Origin: an uncultured bacterium | Lineage (GTDB): Bacteria > Actinomycetota > Coriobacteriia > Coriobacteriales > Coriobacteriaceae | Direction: 5' to 3' | NCBI GenBank assembly: GCA_905215385.1 | Contig: CAJMPY010000023.1 | Span: forward strand, 1-41,903 | DNA: 41,903 nt | Shown here: piece by piece, positions 8,142 to 16,875 of the stretch | Numbering within the stretch: position 1 is the stretch's first letter | Layout of the letters: the number at the start of each line of letters is the position of its first letter | The notes under the pieces: model-generated | The model's database searches: none | Seen by the model: the letters and a program-made list of their open reading frames with translations, nothing else | What the model was told of the DNA's origin: nothing | Translations under genes and position numbers: made by a program

Positions 8142-8154
8142 GGATAAAACGTTT
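8142..8154. promoter_or_regulatory. AAACGTTT palindromic motif
   Basis: The 13-mer GGATAAAACGTTT is identical to one at 1499-1511 upstream of ilvE. Its core, AAACGTTT, is a perfect CG-centred palindrome. It lies between the divergent small gene and the nitroreductase, 16 bp upstream of the nitroreductase -35 element. Confidence 0.4.
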
Positions 8155-8169
8155 AACCATCCCATTTGT

Positions 8170-8198
8170 TTGTCACATTCTGAAGGTACTTTTATGCA
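8170..8198 (+). promoter_or_regulatory. Promoter of the nitroreductase gene
   Basis: -35 TTGTCA (8170-8175) and -10 TATGCA (8193-8198) are separated by 17 bp. The predicted 5' leader is about 105 nt. Confidence 0.55.
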
Positions 8199-8309
8199 AA
8201 CCTACTTTCCCAATTGGGATCTACCCTTTTGGCCGGGCAATTGACCGTCTATCGTTTGAGCCCGACGGGTATGAACGGGGCATCTGCAACGCCACCGCAA
8301 GGAGACACC

Positions 8310-8831
8310 ATGGAGACTATCGAAGCACTCATCCACCGCCGCAGCTGCCGCAAATACAGTGATCGTCCCGTCGAGGCCGAAAAGCTCGCACGCATTATCG
8401 AGGCCGGCCAGTATGCACCCAGTGGCATGGGGCGCCAGCCGGTGACGTTTGTCGCCGTCACCGACCCCACGACCGTTGAGCGCCTCTCGCAGCTCAACGC
8501 ACAGGTCATGGGCAGCAACAGCGACCCCTTCTATGGCGCCAAGACCGTTGTGGTGGTACTGGTCGACCGCAGCGTGCCCACGCACCTGGAAGACGGATCG
8601 CTCGCCATGGGCAACCTGCTCAACGCCGCCTATGCACTGGGTGTCGACTCATGCTGGATTCACCGCGCGCATGAGGTCTTTGACTCGCCCGAGGGCCTGG
8701 AGCTGCTGGCCAGCTGGGGCCTGCCCGCCGACGGCAGCCTGCGCGGCGTCGGTCACTGCATTCTGGGCTATGCCGAAGACACGCTACCCGAGCCCAAACC
8801 CCGCCGCGACAACGTGGTGTACGTTAGGTAA
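8310..8831 (+). CDS. Nitroreductase family protein (FMN-dependent)
   Basis: Nitroreductase-fold flavoproteins reduce nitro groups, quinones or other electron-poor substrates with NAD(P)H, usually as FMN-binding homodimers. The 173-residue product begins with the typical IEALIHRRSCRKYSDRPVE FMN-phosphate-binding block and continues with APSGMGRQP. It has a central GNLLNAAYALGVDSCWIHRA helix and ends with the short GYAEDTLPEPKPRR tail. ATG 8310 is preceded by AAGGAGACACC; codons upstream in the same frame are not family-like. The gene stands alone, and its natural substrate is unknown. Confidence 0.9.
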   Translation: METIEALIHRRSCRKYSDRPVEAEKLARIIEAGQYAPSGMGRQPVTFVAVTDPTTVERLSQLNAQVMGSNSDPFYGAKTVVVVLVDRSVPTHLEDGSLAMGNLLNAAYALGVDSCWIHRAHEVFDSPEGLELLASWGLPADGSLRGVGHCILGYAEDTLPEPKPRRDNVVYVR

Positions 8832-8836
8832 TTAGT

Positions 8837-8860
8837 TCCGCCGTTCTAACGAACGGCGGA
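8837..8860. terminator. Bidirectional hairpin between convergent genes
   Basis: A perfect 10-bp stem TCCGCCGTTC / GAACGGCGGA with a TAAC loop sits 6 bp after the nitroreductase stop codon and 12 bp after the stop codon of the convergent gene. There is no strong T tract on either side. Confidence 0.6.
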
Positions 8861-8872
8861 CCCGCTCGCAAC

Positions 8873-9448
8873 TTATCTTGCCGATGGAGTTGTCGTCGTT
8901 TCGTTCGTGTGGGTCGTTTCGGCGCCGTCGCCCTGTTCGCCCTCGTCCTTTTGAGCGTCGGCGATGGTGGAGGCCGCCGCAACGATACCGCGCTGGGGCG
9001 CGACGCCCGTCTGGGTCTGAGCGCCCTCGACAATTTCTGTGCCTGCATGCGCGAGCTCGGGCGATTTAAACATCGCGTCCAAGTTGGCACCGTCGCCGGC
9101 GTAGCCAAGCGCAGCGAGTGCGATGACGATCACTGCAACGACGACCGCGATCGGAACATAACGATGCCAACCAGCCGGATTGAGTCCGCTGCGACGAGCC
9201 GCCCCGCGGCTGATGTAGCCGAGCGTGCCGTCGTGCTTGAGCTTTGAACCCACCACGCGTTTGCGGTCCCACAGCGAGGACTCTGCCTGCATTGCCAAGC
9301 GGGCACCTGTCGAAGGATAGCCGTATTTAGTGCGCTTGAACGAGCCGTCAAACCCCGAGGCGTGTTTGCCCCACGTCACCGATGTTGTGCGTCGGTTAAC
9401 CGGCGCGGCGCTCCGCCTTCTGCGGCTCGGTTTTGTAGTCTCAGCCAT
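8873..9448 (-). CDS. Single-pass membrane protein of unknown function
   Basis: I do not recognise this 191-residue protein. It has a basic N-terminal half (Arg/Lys-rich from residue 6 on), one clear TM helix at about residues 99-119 (YVPIAVVVAVIVIALAALGYA), then an acidic, Ala/Thr/Glu-rich tail of low complexity. By the positive-inside rule the N-terminal half should be cytoplasmic and the tail outside. ATG 9448 follows GGGGGCGT; the earlier in-frame start at 9502 has no good RBS. It lies 84 bp downstream of the Fis-type regulator on the same strand and may be cotranscribed. Cell-envelope or septal anchoring proteins can look like this, but no function is assigned. Confidence 0.7.
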   Translation of the reverse strand: MAETTKPSRRRRSAAPVNRRTTSVTWGKHASGFDGSFKRTKYGYPSTGARLAMQAESSLWDRKRVVGSKLKHDGTLGYISRGAARRSGLNPAGWHRYVPIAVVVAVIVIALAALGYAGDGANLDAMFKSPELAHAGTEIVEGAQTQTGVAPQRGIVAAASTIADAQKDEGEQGDGAETTHTNETTTTPSAR

Positions 9449-9532
9449 ACGCCCCCGCACGCCGTAACCAAATCGAAACAATAACGCTTTGGACTGTAGC
9501 ACACGCGTCGCGCGCGGTCACGGGCGCCTCGC

Positions 9533-10750
9533 TCAACGGTCATCGTCCTTCAGTAAGCGCCACAGCGTTGTTCGGCTTATGCCCAGCACCTCCGCCGCAC
9601 GGGTTCGGTTGCCGTGGAGATGATCTACAACCAGATGCGCGATATCTCGCTCGGTATCGGCCAGCGGTCGCAGGATATACAGGTCGCTTTCGAGTGTCGG
9701 GGCGCCAAAGGTTGCGGTCTTAATCACGTCCTCTTGGGCTAGCACTTCCTCCGCCACAGCGCGATCCACCGTGCCCGCCCCCACCAATATATACAGTCGT
9801 TCCGAGACCTCGCGGAGCTGCAGATAATTGCGCGGCCAGCGGTAAGCATCGAGCGCCTTCGTCGCCGCGGCAGACAGCGTGGGCGCTGCCGTCCCAAATG
9901 CACCAGCGAGATATTCCAAATAGCGCGCAATCTTTTGCGACGTGGCTCCCTGCTCGACGATTGCCGGCGCCACGCTCACCGCACAGGCGAAGCGCTCGGT
10001 CACAAAGGCGGCTTGATCACTTTCGCTGCCGCCCGGCATGTCATTCGCCGTCAGCACCACATGGCAGCGCGTCGCCAACGCGGTGTCGGCCATCGTGGAA
10101 ACGAGCTCGCGGAGACGCTGGGGGCCAACCGTGTTCCAGCCCTCAATGCAAAGCGTCAGCCCCGTTTGGAACAACGGCGATTCGGCGCTTTTGAGCAGAT
10201 GGCGCCAGCCGCGATCCGTTAGCTCATCGAGCGCAACGGCAACAAAGGGCTGATCGACAAAAGGACCGTCCAGATAGAGGCGCATGGCAATCTCGACCTG
10301 ACCCGTTCCCAGCTCGCCCTCGAGCATAAGGGGCACACCGCGCGCGTAGCTCTCGGCGACCGGCGCAGCCACCGAGGCAGGCCCCTCAACGATGCCGTAC
10401 GCGCTCGATTCGTAGCGGGCCTCAACTTCGTCGGCGTTGAGCCACTCGATGCCCGCGTGCGCCGCGGCGCCGCGCACCTCGCGGACCACGACGACCCAAA
10501 GGCCCCCGCCCTCTTTGTCGGCGGGGCGAACGGTCAGGCTCAGGCGCGTACCCGCACGCCCCATAACCAGACGCGCGCCGTCTCCTATACGGTCGAGGCG
10601 TTCGGCAACAAAAGCTGCCACATCCCGCTCAAGCGCCGCGTCATTCATGGTCGAAATCGCGACGTCCCCACGCGCATCGATTGCCAATGCCGAGGCCCCG
10701 GCAGCAGCCAGGGCCTCGGTCAAGATGTTCAGCTTGGCATCGCTATCCAT
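9533..10750 (-). CDS. Fis-type regulator with degenerate sigma-54-activator AAA+ domain
   Basis: The 405-residue protein has an unassigned N-terminal domain (1-110), an AAA+ region related to bacterial enhancer-binding proteins (about 115-330), and a C-terminal Fis-like HTH (TRAAEVLGISRTTLWRLLKDD). The Walker A is GELGTGQVE, so the ATP-binding Lys is Gln151. The Walker B is LTLCIEGWN instead of LFLDEIG. The segment that normally carries the GAFTGA sigma-54-contact loop is missing. It therefore probably binds DNA without sigma-54 activation or ATP hydrolysis. ATG 10750 follows CAGGGGCAAATC; an open extension to 10951 is not protein-like. It could regulate the yeiH-type gene upstream or the downstream membrane protein. 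Confidence 0.8.
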   Translation of the reverse strand: MDSDAKLNILTEALAAAGASALAIDARGDVAISTMNDAALERDVAAFVAERLDRIGDGARLVMGRAGTRLSLTVRPADKEGGGLWVVVVREVRGAAAHAGIEWLNADEVEARYESSAYGIVEGPASVAAPVAESYARGVPLMLEGELGTGQVEIAMRLYLDGPFVDQPFVAVALDELTDRGWRHLLKSAESPLFQTGLTLCIEGWNTVGPQRLRELVSTMADTALATRCHVVLTANDMPGGSESDQAAFVTERFACAVSVAPAIVEQGATSQKIARYLEYLAGAFGTAAPTLSAAATKALDAYRWPRNYLQLREVSERLYILVGAGTVDRAVAEEVLAQEDVIKTATFGAPTLESDLYILRPLADTERDIAHLVVDHLHGNRTRAAEVLGISRTTLWRLLKDDDR

Positions 10751-10875
10751 GATTTGCCCCTGTCCGCGGCGACGTGCAACCGCCGACGGTCGCACGACCG
10801 AGTGTTTCAAAATTGAACGATATTGCTCACCAAACACTATAGGGCAGAAAGCGCCGTCCTGCGAGTATAGGTGTT

Positions 10876-10964
10876 GCCCCGCATCGCCATCCTGGCGGGG
10901 CGATAAGAGCTCTTCGGGACTTATAAACCTGCGGACAAGCCATACCCGCAAGAGCTCCTATCGC
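10876..10964. repeat. Imperfect hairpin element E downstream of the yeiH-type gene
   Basis: A GCCCCGC / GCGGGGC hairpin (10876-10901) abuts a larger one. The larger has arms 10900-10914 and 10950-10964 (GCGATAAGAGCTCTT type, 14 of 15 paired), extended inward by CGGG / CCCG past a one-base bulge. On the minus strand it lies 59 bp beyond the yeiH-type stop codon. It could be a terminator region or a decayed relative of the long-armed elements. Confidence 0.55.
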
Positions 10965-11023
10965 TCCACCGCAGGCTTGCGCTCACCAGCAACCAGCAAC
11001 CAGCACGCGAATAAGCTACTTCT

Positions 11024-12058
11024 CTACCAGATTCCCAGCACGTGCTGCATTCCCAAGCTCATGCACGCAATGCCAATCCAGCAGCAAAAGCCCAGCGCGA
11101 TGGGCTTGCCGCCCTTTTTGACCAGCTCGACGATATCGGTATTAAAGCCAATAGCCGCCATGGCCATCACGATAAAGAACTTCGAAAGCTCCTTGATGGG
11201 CGCCGTAATGGACGTGGGAAGCTGAAACACCGTGGTGACCACGCTTGCCAGCACAAAGAACAGCACGAACATGGGAAACGCGCGTTTAAGCGAAAACGTG
11301 CTTTTGGCGTCGCCGCCGGCCTTACGCGCCAGATGCATCTGCCAGCATGCGAGGACCAACGTGATGGGAATAATGGCCAGCGTCCTGGTGAGCTTGACCA
11401 CCGTGGCGCTCTCGAGCACATTGGCACCGGGATGCATACTGTCCCAAGCACTCGCCGCAGCCGTTACGGACGAGGTGTCGTTGATGGCGGTGCCGGCAAA
11501 CAGGCCAAAGCCCTCGTTGGTCAGCCCGAGCATACCACCGAGCGTCGGAAACACGAGCGCCGCGATAACGTTAAACAGGAAGATGACCGAAATAGCCTGG
11601 GCAATCTCGCGATCGTCGGCATCGATGACGGGTGCGGTCGCGGCGATGGCAGAACCGCCGCAAATCGACGAACCCACACCCACAAGCGTCGAGATCTTAC
11701 CCGGCACGTTCATAACGCGGCAGAGCACAAAGGCGATGACAAGCGAGGTCGAGATCGTCGCCACGATAATCGGCAGCGACTGGGCGCCCTTGGACAGAAT
11801 CTGGGAGAGGTTCATGCCAAAGCCAAGCAGGATGACCGCATACTGCAAGATCTTTTTAGACGTATAGGTAACGCCGGCGGCAAGCGGCTCACGACGATGC
11901 TTGGGAAAGACAAGTGCCAGAACCATGCCGATGAGGATGGCGAATACCGGCCCGCCGACCACCTCGATCTGCTTGCCGAGCAGCGTTGCGGGAATGGCGA
12001 TGATCAGGCAGAACAAAACGCCCTTCCAGCGCTCGCGTACGATATTTGCCAGTTGCAT
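11024..12058 (-). CDS. YeiH family putative transporter (UPF0324)
   Basis: The 344-residue polytopic membrane protein has about ten hydrophobic segments. Family blocks seen are ILIGMVLALVFP, ILLGFGMNLSQI, GVGSSICGGSAIAATAPVI and GLFAGTAINDTSSVTAAA. The family is annotated as putative sulfate exporters; direct biochemical proof is thin, and sulfonate or sulfite links have been proposed for relatives. The ATG is preceded by AAGGAATCCC. In many bacteria yeiH is divergent from a LysR gene; here it is divergent from a GntR/FCD gene, which is the likely regulator. No sulfur-assimilation genes adjoin it. Confidence 0.88.
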   Translation of the reverse strand: MQLANIVRERWKGVLFCLIIAIPATLLGKQIEVVGGPVFAILIGMVLALVFPKHRREPLAAGVTYTSKKILQYAVILLGFGMNLSQILSKGAQSLPIIVATISTSLVIAFVLCRVMNVPGKISTLVGVGSSICGGSAIAATAPVIDADDREIAQAISVIFLFNVIAALVFPTLGGMLGLTNEGFGLFAGTAINDTSSVTAAASAWDSMHPGANVLESATVVKLTRTLAIIPITLVLACWQMHLARKAGGDAKSTFSLKRAFPMFVLFFVLASVVTTVFQLPTSITAPIKELSKFFIVMAMAAIGFNTDIVELVKKGGKPIALGFCCWIGIACMSLGMQHVLGIW

Positions 12059-12202
12059 ATGGGATTCCTTCTTTCTATTTCACGTTTGCGACGGCTTATG
12101 ATACGGCAACGTTGAGCACAGCCATGCGTAAACACAGACCAAGATGCCGCAATAGTTCTTGGGCAACAGTCGAATTACCCACCGCGGAGAGCCGATTCGC
12201 GG

Positions 12203-12226
12203 CATAATTAACAGCTGACATATCAG
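12203..12226 (+). promoter_or_regulatory. Candidate gntR -10 element and CTGA-N4-TCAG operator
   Basis: CATAAT (12203-12208) is followed by the palindrome CTGACATATCAG (12215-12226) just before the GntR gene. GntR/FCD proteins bind short palindromes of this size. No convincing -35 is visible. Confidence 0.3.
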
Positions 12227-12251
12227 TGTGATAGAACGGTTGCGAGGCACT

Positions 12252-12953
12252 ATGGAAGAATCGATGCACGTCGGCGAGCAGGAAACGAGCCTACAGGACC
12301 AGTCCTACCACACCATTCGACGCAAAATCGTCTACCTGGACTACAAACCGGGCGAAAAACTGGGTGTCAAGCAGCTTTGTGACGACCTGGATATGGGGCG
12401 CACCCCTGTGCGCGAGGCGCTGGTGCGTCTGGCGCAAGAGGGCCTGGTGCGTACCGTGCCCCAAAGCGGCACCTATGTCTCGCCCATCAACCTCACTCTT
12501 GCCGAGAGCGCCTGCTACATTCGCGAACACCTGGAAAAGCAGGTGATTGTAGAGTGCTGCGCCCGTGCCACCTCGGCAGGCATCGAGCAGCTCGACCGAG
12601 CCATCGCGCTGCAGGAAAAGACCATGGCCGAGGAGGATCGCATCGGCTTCTTTTTAAGCGACAACCTCATGCACCGCATGATCTTTAACATCGCGTGCCG
12701 CAGCACCGTGTGGTCGTGGCTCGAGGCGACCAATGCCGACCTGGAGCGCTTCCGCTGGCTGCGCGCCGCCACGCAGAGGCTCGACAATCAGGAGATTGTT
12801 AACGAGCACAAGAAAATCCGCCGCGCTATCGCCGGTCGCGACCCCATCGAGGCGAGCTTTTTGGTCAGCAAGCACCTGCATATGATGTTCCGCAACCAGA
12901 CCGAGGTCCTGGACCAATATCCCAAGTACTTCGAGACCAGCAAGCTCCGCTAA
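12252..12953 (+). CDS. GntR family transcriptional regulator, FCD subfamily
   Basis: The 233-residue product has an N-terminal winged HTH (YHTIRRKIVYLDYKPGEKL, then DLDMGRTPVREALVRLAQEGLV and the wing VPQSGTYVSPI). The C-terminal all-helical FCD effector domain contains the metal/effector-binding pattern D-x3-H (SDNLMHRMIF) and later His residues in NEHKKI and KHLHMMF. ATG 12252 is preceded by GCGAGG. GTG 12228, eight codons upstream, is possible but adds nothing recognisable. It is divergent from the YeiH-type transporter and probably controls it. The stop codon coincides with the edge of a GGGACAG-type repeat. Confidence 0.9.
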   Translation: MEESMHVGEQETSLQDQSYHTIRRKIVYLDYKPGEKLGVKQLCDDLDMGRTPVREALVRLAQEGLVRTVPQSGTYVSPINLTLAESACYIREHLEKQVIVECCARATSAGIEQLDRAIALQEKTMAEEDRIGFFLSDNLMHRMIFNIACRSTVWSWLEATNADLERFRWLRAATQRLDNQEIVNEHKKIRRAIAGRDPIEASFLVSKHLHMMFRNQTEVLDQYPKYFETSKLR

Positions 12954-13006
12954 CCTGCCAAAAAGGGACAAGTTTATTTTGGCAGGTTTTATCTGGGCAA
13001 ACGCAA
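12954..13006 (+). repeat. GGGACAG repeat, family R1, copy 1
   Basis: This copy has the stem CTGCCAAAA / TTTTGGCAG around GGGACAAGTTTA, then GGTTTTATCTGGG. It begins immediately after the gntR stop codon. Near-identical copies lie at 18721 and 19580, and an inverted copy at 15529. Confidence 0.85.
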
Positions 13007-13047
13007 CAAGGCCCGACTCCGCCACAACGGAGCCGGGCCCTTCTTGT
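13007..13047 (+). terminator. Rho-independent terminator of gntR
   Basis: The stem GGCCCGACTCCG / CGGAGCCGGGCC has a small bulge and a CCACAA loop, flanked by AACAA and CTTCTTGTT. It may work in both directions. Confidence 0.8.
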
Positions 13048-13094
13048 TAGCGCGTTTCGACAACGGAGCACCTGATGTCAGTCACCAACAGCGA

Positions 13095-13194
13095 GCGAGC
13101 CGCATTTGCGCCAAGGTGACGTGAAATGAGAGGGCGCTGACCTTCTGGTCGCGCCCTCGAAATTGAACGTCAGATTGGCGTGAATGCGGCTCGC
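13095..13194. repeat. Long-armed nested hairpin element D
   Basis: Outer 28-nt arms (13095-13122 and 13167-13194) match at 24 positions. Of the four mismatches, two would be G-U pairs in plus-strand RNA. Inside is a perfect 8-bp stem GAGGGCGC / GCGCCCTC (13130-13158), capped by GACC-TTCT-GGTC. It lies between the convergent gntR and glmS genes. Confidence 0.75.
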
Positions 13195-13207
13195 GCAGCG
13201 TCGAGCA

Positions 13208-13235
13208 GTTCCGGCGTTTGGTAAAACGCCGGAAC
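13208..13235 (-). terminator. Hairpin after glmS
   Basis: A perfect 12-bp stem GTTCCGGCGTTT / AAACGCCGGAAC with loop GGTA starts 5 bp after the glmS stop codon. No U tract follows on the minus strand, so it could be an mRNA-end stabiliser rather than a terminator. Confidence 0.65.
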
Positions 13236-13240
13236 AACAA

Positions 13241-15088
<1,848 letters not shown>

Positions 15089-15189
15089 AGGATAAATCCC
15101 TTCGTTCGCGTGACTGCAAGACGTCCACGCACAGGGGGCGCTGAGACGTATAACGTTCGAGTATTGTACTCACGCAAGCGCAAGCTGAT

Positions 15190-15222
15190 ATACCAGAAGT
15201 GGTATCTCAACTTAGATACCAC
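15190..15222 (-). promoter_or_regulatory. Three-half-site TGGTAT operator upstream of glmS
   Basis: The perfect inverted repeat GTGGTATCT-N6-AGATACCAC (15199-15222) is preceded by an extra ATACCA (15190-15195). This gives alternating ATACCA / TGGTAT / ATACCA half-sites about 110 bp upstream of glmS. TGGT-ACCA sites are typical of GntR/HutC regulators of amino sugar genes (DasR, NagR/YvoA); the assignment here is inference. Confidence 0.55.
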
Positions 15223-15240
15223 CCGATGCACACATGCCCA

Positions 15241-15295
15241 GCCGGTCCAAACCACCACGAAGGGGACAGGCACCTTTGTGGTGGTTTGGACCGGC
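15241..15295 (+). repeat. GGGACAG repeat, family R2, copy 1
   Basis: Perfect 18-bp arms GCCGGTCCAAACCACCAC / complement (15241-15258, 15278-15295) surround GGGGACAGGCACCTT. The central part recurs inverted at 15481-15513. Confidence 0.85.
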
Positions 15296-15319
15296 GCGGC
15301 GGCCTATCCCGGCGAAAGA

Positions 15320-15374
15320 TCTCAATCTGTAACATCTGGGCCGCAATAAGCCGGCTTAGTGTTACAGATCAAGA
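15320..15374 (-). repeat. TGTTACAGATC hairpin element, copy 1
   Basis: The arms TCTCAATCTGTAACA (15320-15334) and its near complement (15360-15374, 13 of 15) enclose a 25-nt loop. The whole unit resembles the reverse complement of the unit at 15401-15456, including much of the loop. Confidence 0.8.
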
Positions 15375-15400
15375 CATTACGGTTCGGCCCCAGCACTATG

Positions 15401-15456
15401 TCTCGATCTGTAACAGGTAGAGCCGGTTTTGCCGTCCAGATGTTACAGATCGAGAC
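15401..15456 (+). repeat. TGTTACAGATC hairpin element, copy 2
   Basis: Perfect 15-bp arms TCTCGATCTGTAACA (15401-15415) and TGTTACAGATCGAGA (15441-15455) surround a 25-nt loop. A flanking G/C pair extends the stem to 16 bp (15400-15456). It is inverted relative to the unit at 15320. Confidence 0.85.
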
Positions 15457-15480
15457 AATTGAAGGCCCGGGCAGCTCAAG

Positions 15481-15513
15481 CCACCACAAAGGTGCCTGCC
15501 CCCTTCGTGGTGG
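15481..15513 (-). repeat. GGGACAG repeat, family R2, inverted copy 2
   Basis: CCACCAC / GTGGTGG arms surround the reverse complement of the R2 core, with GGGGACAG reading GGGGGCAG here. It pairs with copy 1 at 15241 and brackets the two TGTTACAGATC hairpins. Confidence 0.8.
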
Positions 15514-15528
15514 TCGCGCTGGCAACGG

Positions 15529-15578
15529 CGTTTCCCCAGATAAAACCTGCCAAAATAAACCTGTCCCTAATTGGCAGG
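15529..15578 (-). repeat. GGGACAG repeat, family R1, inverted copy
   Basis: This is the reverse complement of the R1 consensus (CCAGATAAAACCTGCCAAAA, then CCTGTCCCTAATTGGCAGG). It ends two bases before the -35 hexamer of the lacI-type gene. Confidence 0.85.
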
Positions 15579-15580
15579 TT

Positions 15581-15611
15581 TTGACACCCTGGGGGCGGGC
15601 GATGCTACAAT
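15581..15611 (+). promoter_or_regulatory. Promoter of the LacI-family gene
   Basis: A consensus -35 TTGACA (15581-15586) and -10 TACAAT (15606-15611) are separated by 19 bp. The -35 sits directly against the end of an R1 repeat, so the repeat boundary may have shaped the promoter. Confidence 0.6.
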
Positions 15612-15646
15612 CTGGCTTGTACTTGAAACGCATCAAAGGGGCCGCT

Positions 15647-16780
15647 ATGGCAAAGGTAAAAATCAGCGACGTCGCGCGCGAGGCAGGGGTCTCGCTGGGC
15701 ACGGTATCCAACGCGCTCAACCACCCCGAAAGGTTGCGCCCCGAAACCCTCAAGCTCATCAACGAGACCATTAATCGCCTTGGCTACCTGCCCAACCAAA
15801 GCGCCCGTCAGCTCGCGGGCGGCACCACCAAGTCCTTTGGCCTGGTCCTCCCCCGTCTCGACCACGGCTTTTCGCTCCAAATTGCCAGCGGTGCCCACAA
15901 CGAGGCACGCAAGCACGGCTATGACTTGCTCATCGCTAACGCCGACAACGACGACATTCTCGAAGACCATTACCTGCGCTACTTTATGGGCACTCAGATG
16001 TCCGGCGTCATGGTTCAGCCCATGGCATCCCCCGACTGGCACCCGGCCATGACTAAAGTGCCCGTGCCGATCGTCCATCTGGACATCCACTGCTCCGAGC
16101 CCGGTTATTACGTGGCTGCCGACAACGAGGCACAAGGCCGCATTATCGCCGAGCTCGCCGTTGCCCGTGGCGCACGCCATATCACCGTTGTGGGCAGAGC
16201 GGCATTTATGCAGCTCACCTTGCGCGTACTTGGCATCCACAAGGCCCTCGCCCTGCATCCCGATATCAAGATCGAAGTCATCGACGCCGGCGAATGGAAT
16301 ACCGCTGCCGACGGCTACGGCATCGGTGCCCAAATCGCTGAGCGCCCCGCGGACGAGCGCCCTGACTTCGTGGTCGGCCTGACCGACGTACTGGCGTCGG
16401 GCGTTATCTCGGCGCTGATAGACAAAGGCATCTCCGTCCCCGAGCAGGTCCGCGTGGCCGGCTGCGATGGCAACCCGCTTGCCTGGAGCGGATCGGTCCC
16501 CCTCACCACGGTAGCACCACCGGGCTACGAGATCGGCCGCAAGGGCGTGCAGCTGCTCATGGAACAAATCGAGGATAAACCTGCCGCCAAGACCAAACGA
16601 GTCCGCATCGGCTCCGCCGCGCGCACCGTCACCACGGTCACGGCCACCGAGGACATCAACCGTCAGGAAATCGTGCGTCCCTTCTTGCTCGAGCGCGTAA
16701 GCACCCAAAATGCCAAGCCGCATCCGACGGGCCAACCCATAGTCCCGACAACCGACATCAACCTGGGCGCCTACCTGTAA
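15647..16780 (+). CDS. LacI family transcriptional regulator
   Basis: The 377-residue product begins with the classical LacI HTH (VKISDVAREAGVSLGTVSNALNHPERL) and hinge (INRLGYLPNQSARQLAGG). A periplasmic-binding-protein-like effector domain follows (FGLVLPRLDHGFSLQIASG, MSGVMVQPM, GLTDVLASGVISALIDKG, VRVAGCDGNPLA, LTTVAPPGYEIGRKGVQLL). An extended C-terminal tail of about 50 residues ends INLGAYL. ATG 15647 is preceded by AAAGGGGCC. Sugar-responsive repression is the family role. It converges on the HAD phosphatase, with which it may once have been duplicated (see 18781). Its target operon is not obvious here. Confidence 0.93.
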   Translation: MAKVKISDVAREAGVSLGTVSNALNHPERLRPETLKLINETINRLGYLPNQSARQLAGGTTKSFGLVLPRLDHGFSLQIASGAHNEARKHGYDLLIANADNDDILEDHYLRYFMGTQMSGVMVQPMASPDWHPAMTKVPVPIVHLDIHCSEPGYYVAADNEAQGRIIAELAVARGARHITVVGRAAFMQLTLRVLGIHKALALHPDIKIEVIDAGEWNTAADGYGIGAQIAERPADERPDFVVGLTDVLASGVISALIDKGISVPEQVRVAGCDGNPLAWSGSVPLTTVAPPGYEIGRKGVQLLMEQIEDKPAAKTKRVRIGSAARTVTTVTATEDINRQEIVRPFLLERVSTQNAKPHPTGQPIVPTTDINLGAYL

Positions 16781-16783
16781 CAA

Positions 16784-16823
16784 AAAAACGCCGCAACGGA
16801 AACAGCCCCGCTGCGGCGTTTTT
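16784..16823. terminator. Terminator between convergent lacI and HAD genes
   Basis: A 12-bp stem AAAAACGCCGCA / TGCGGCGTTTTT with flanking A and T runs works for either strand. It starts 4 bp after the lacI-type stop codon. Confidence 0.85.
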
Positions 16824-16875
16824 GCTGACCCCACGGGCCTTCCCCGTTTAGCCGAACCTGCGGCTACGGATTTTT

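Noticed and set aside
10751..11023. Sigma-54 promoter near the Fis-type regulator
   Set aside because: No convincing GG-N10-GC (-24/-12) pair was seen, and the regulator lacks the GAFTGA loop.
15089..15240. glmS ribozyme in the glmS leader
   Set aside because: I could not find the conserved ribozyme core, and it is mainly known from Firmicutes-type glmS leaders.
15241..15578. CRISPR array reading of the repeat cluster
   Set aside because: Repeats are inverted, of different families and unevenly spaced; no cas genes.
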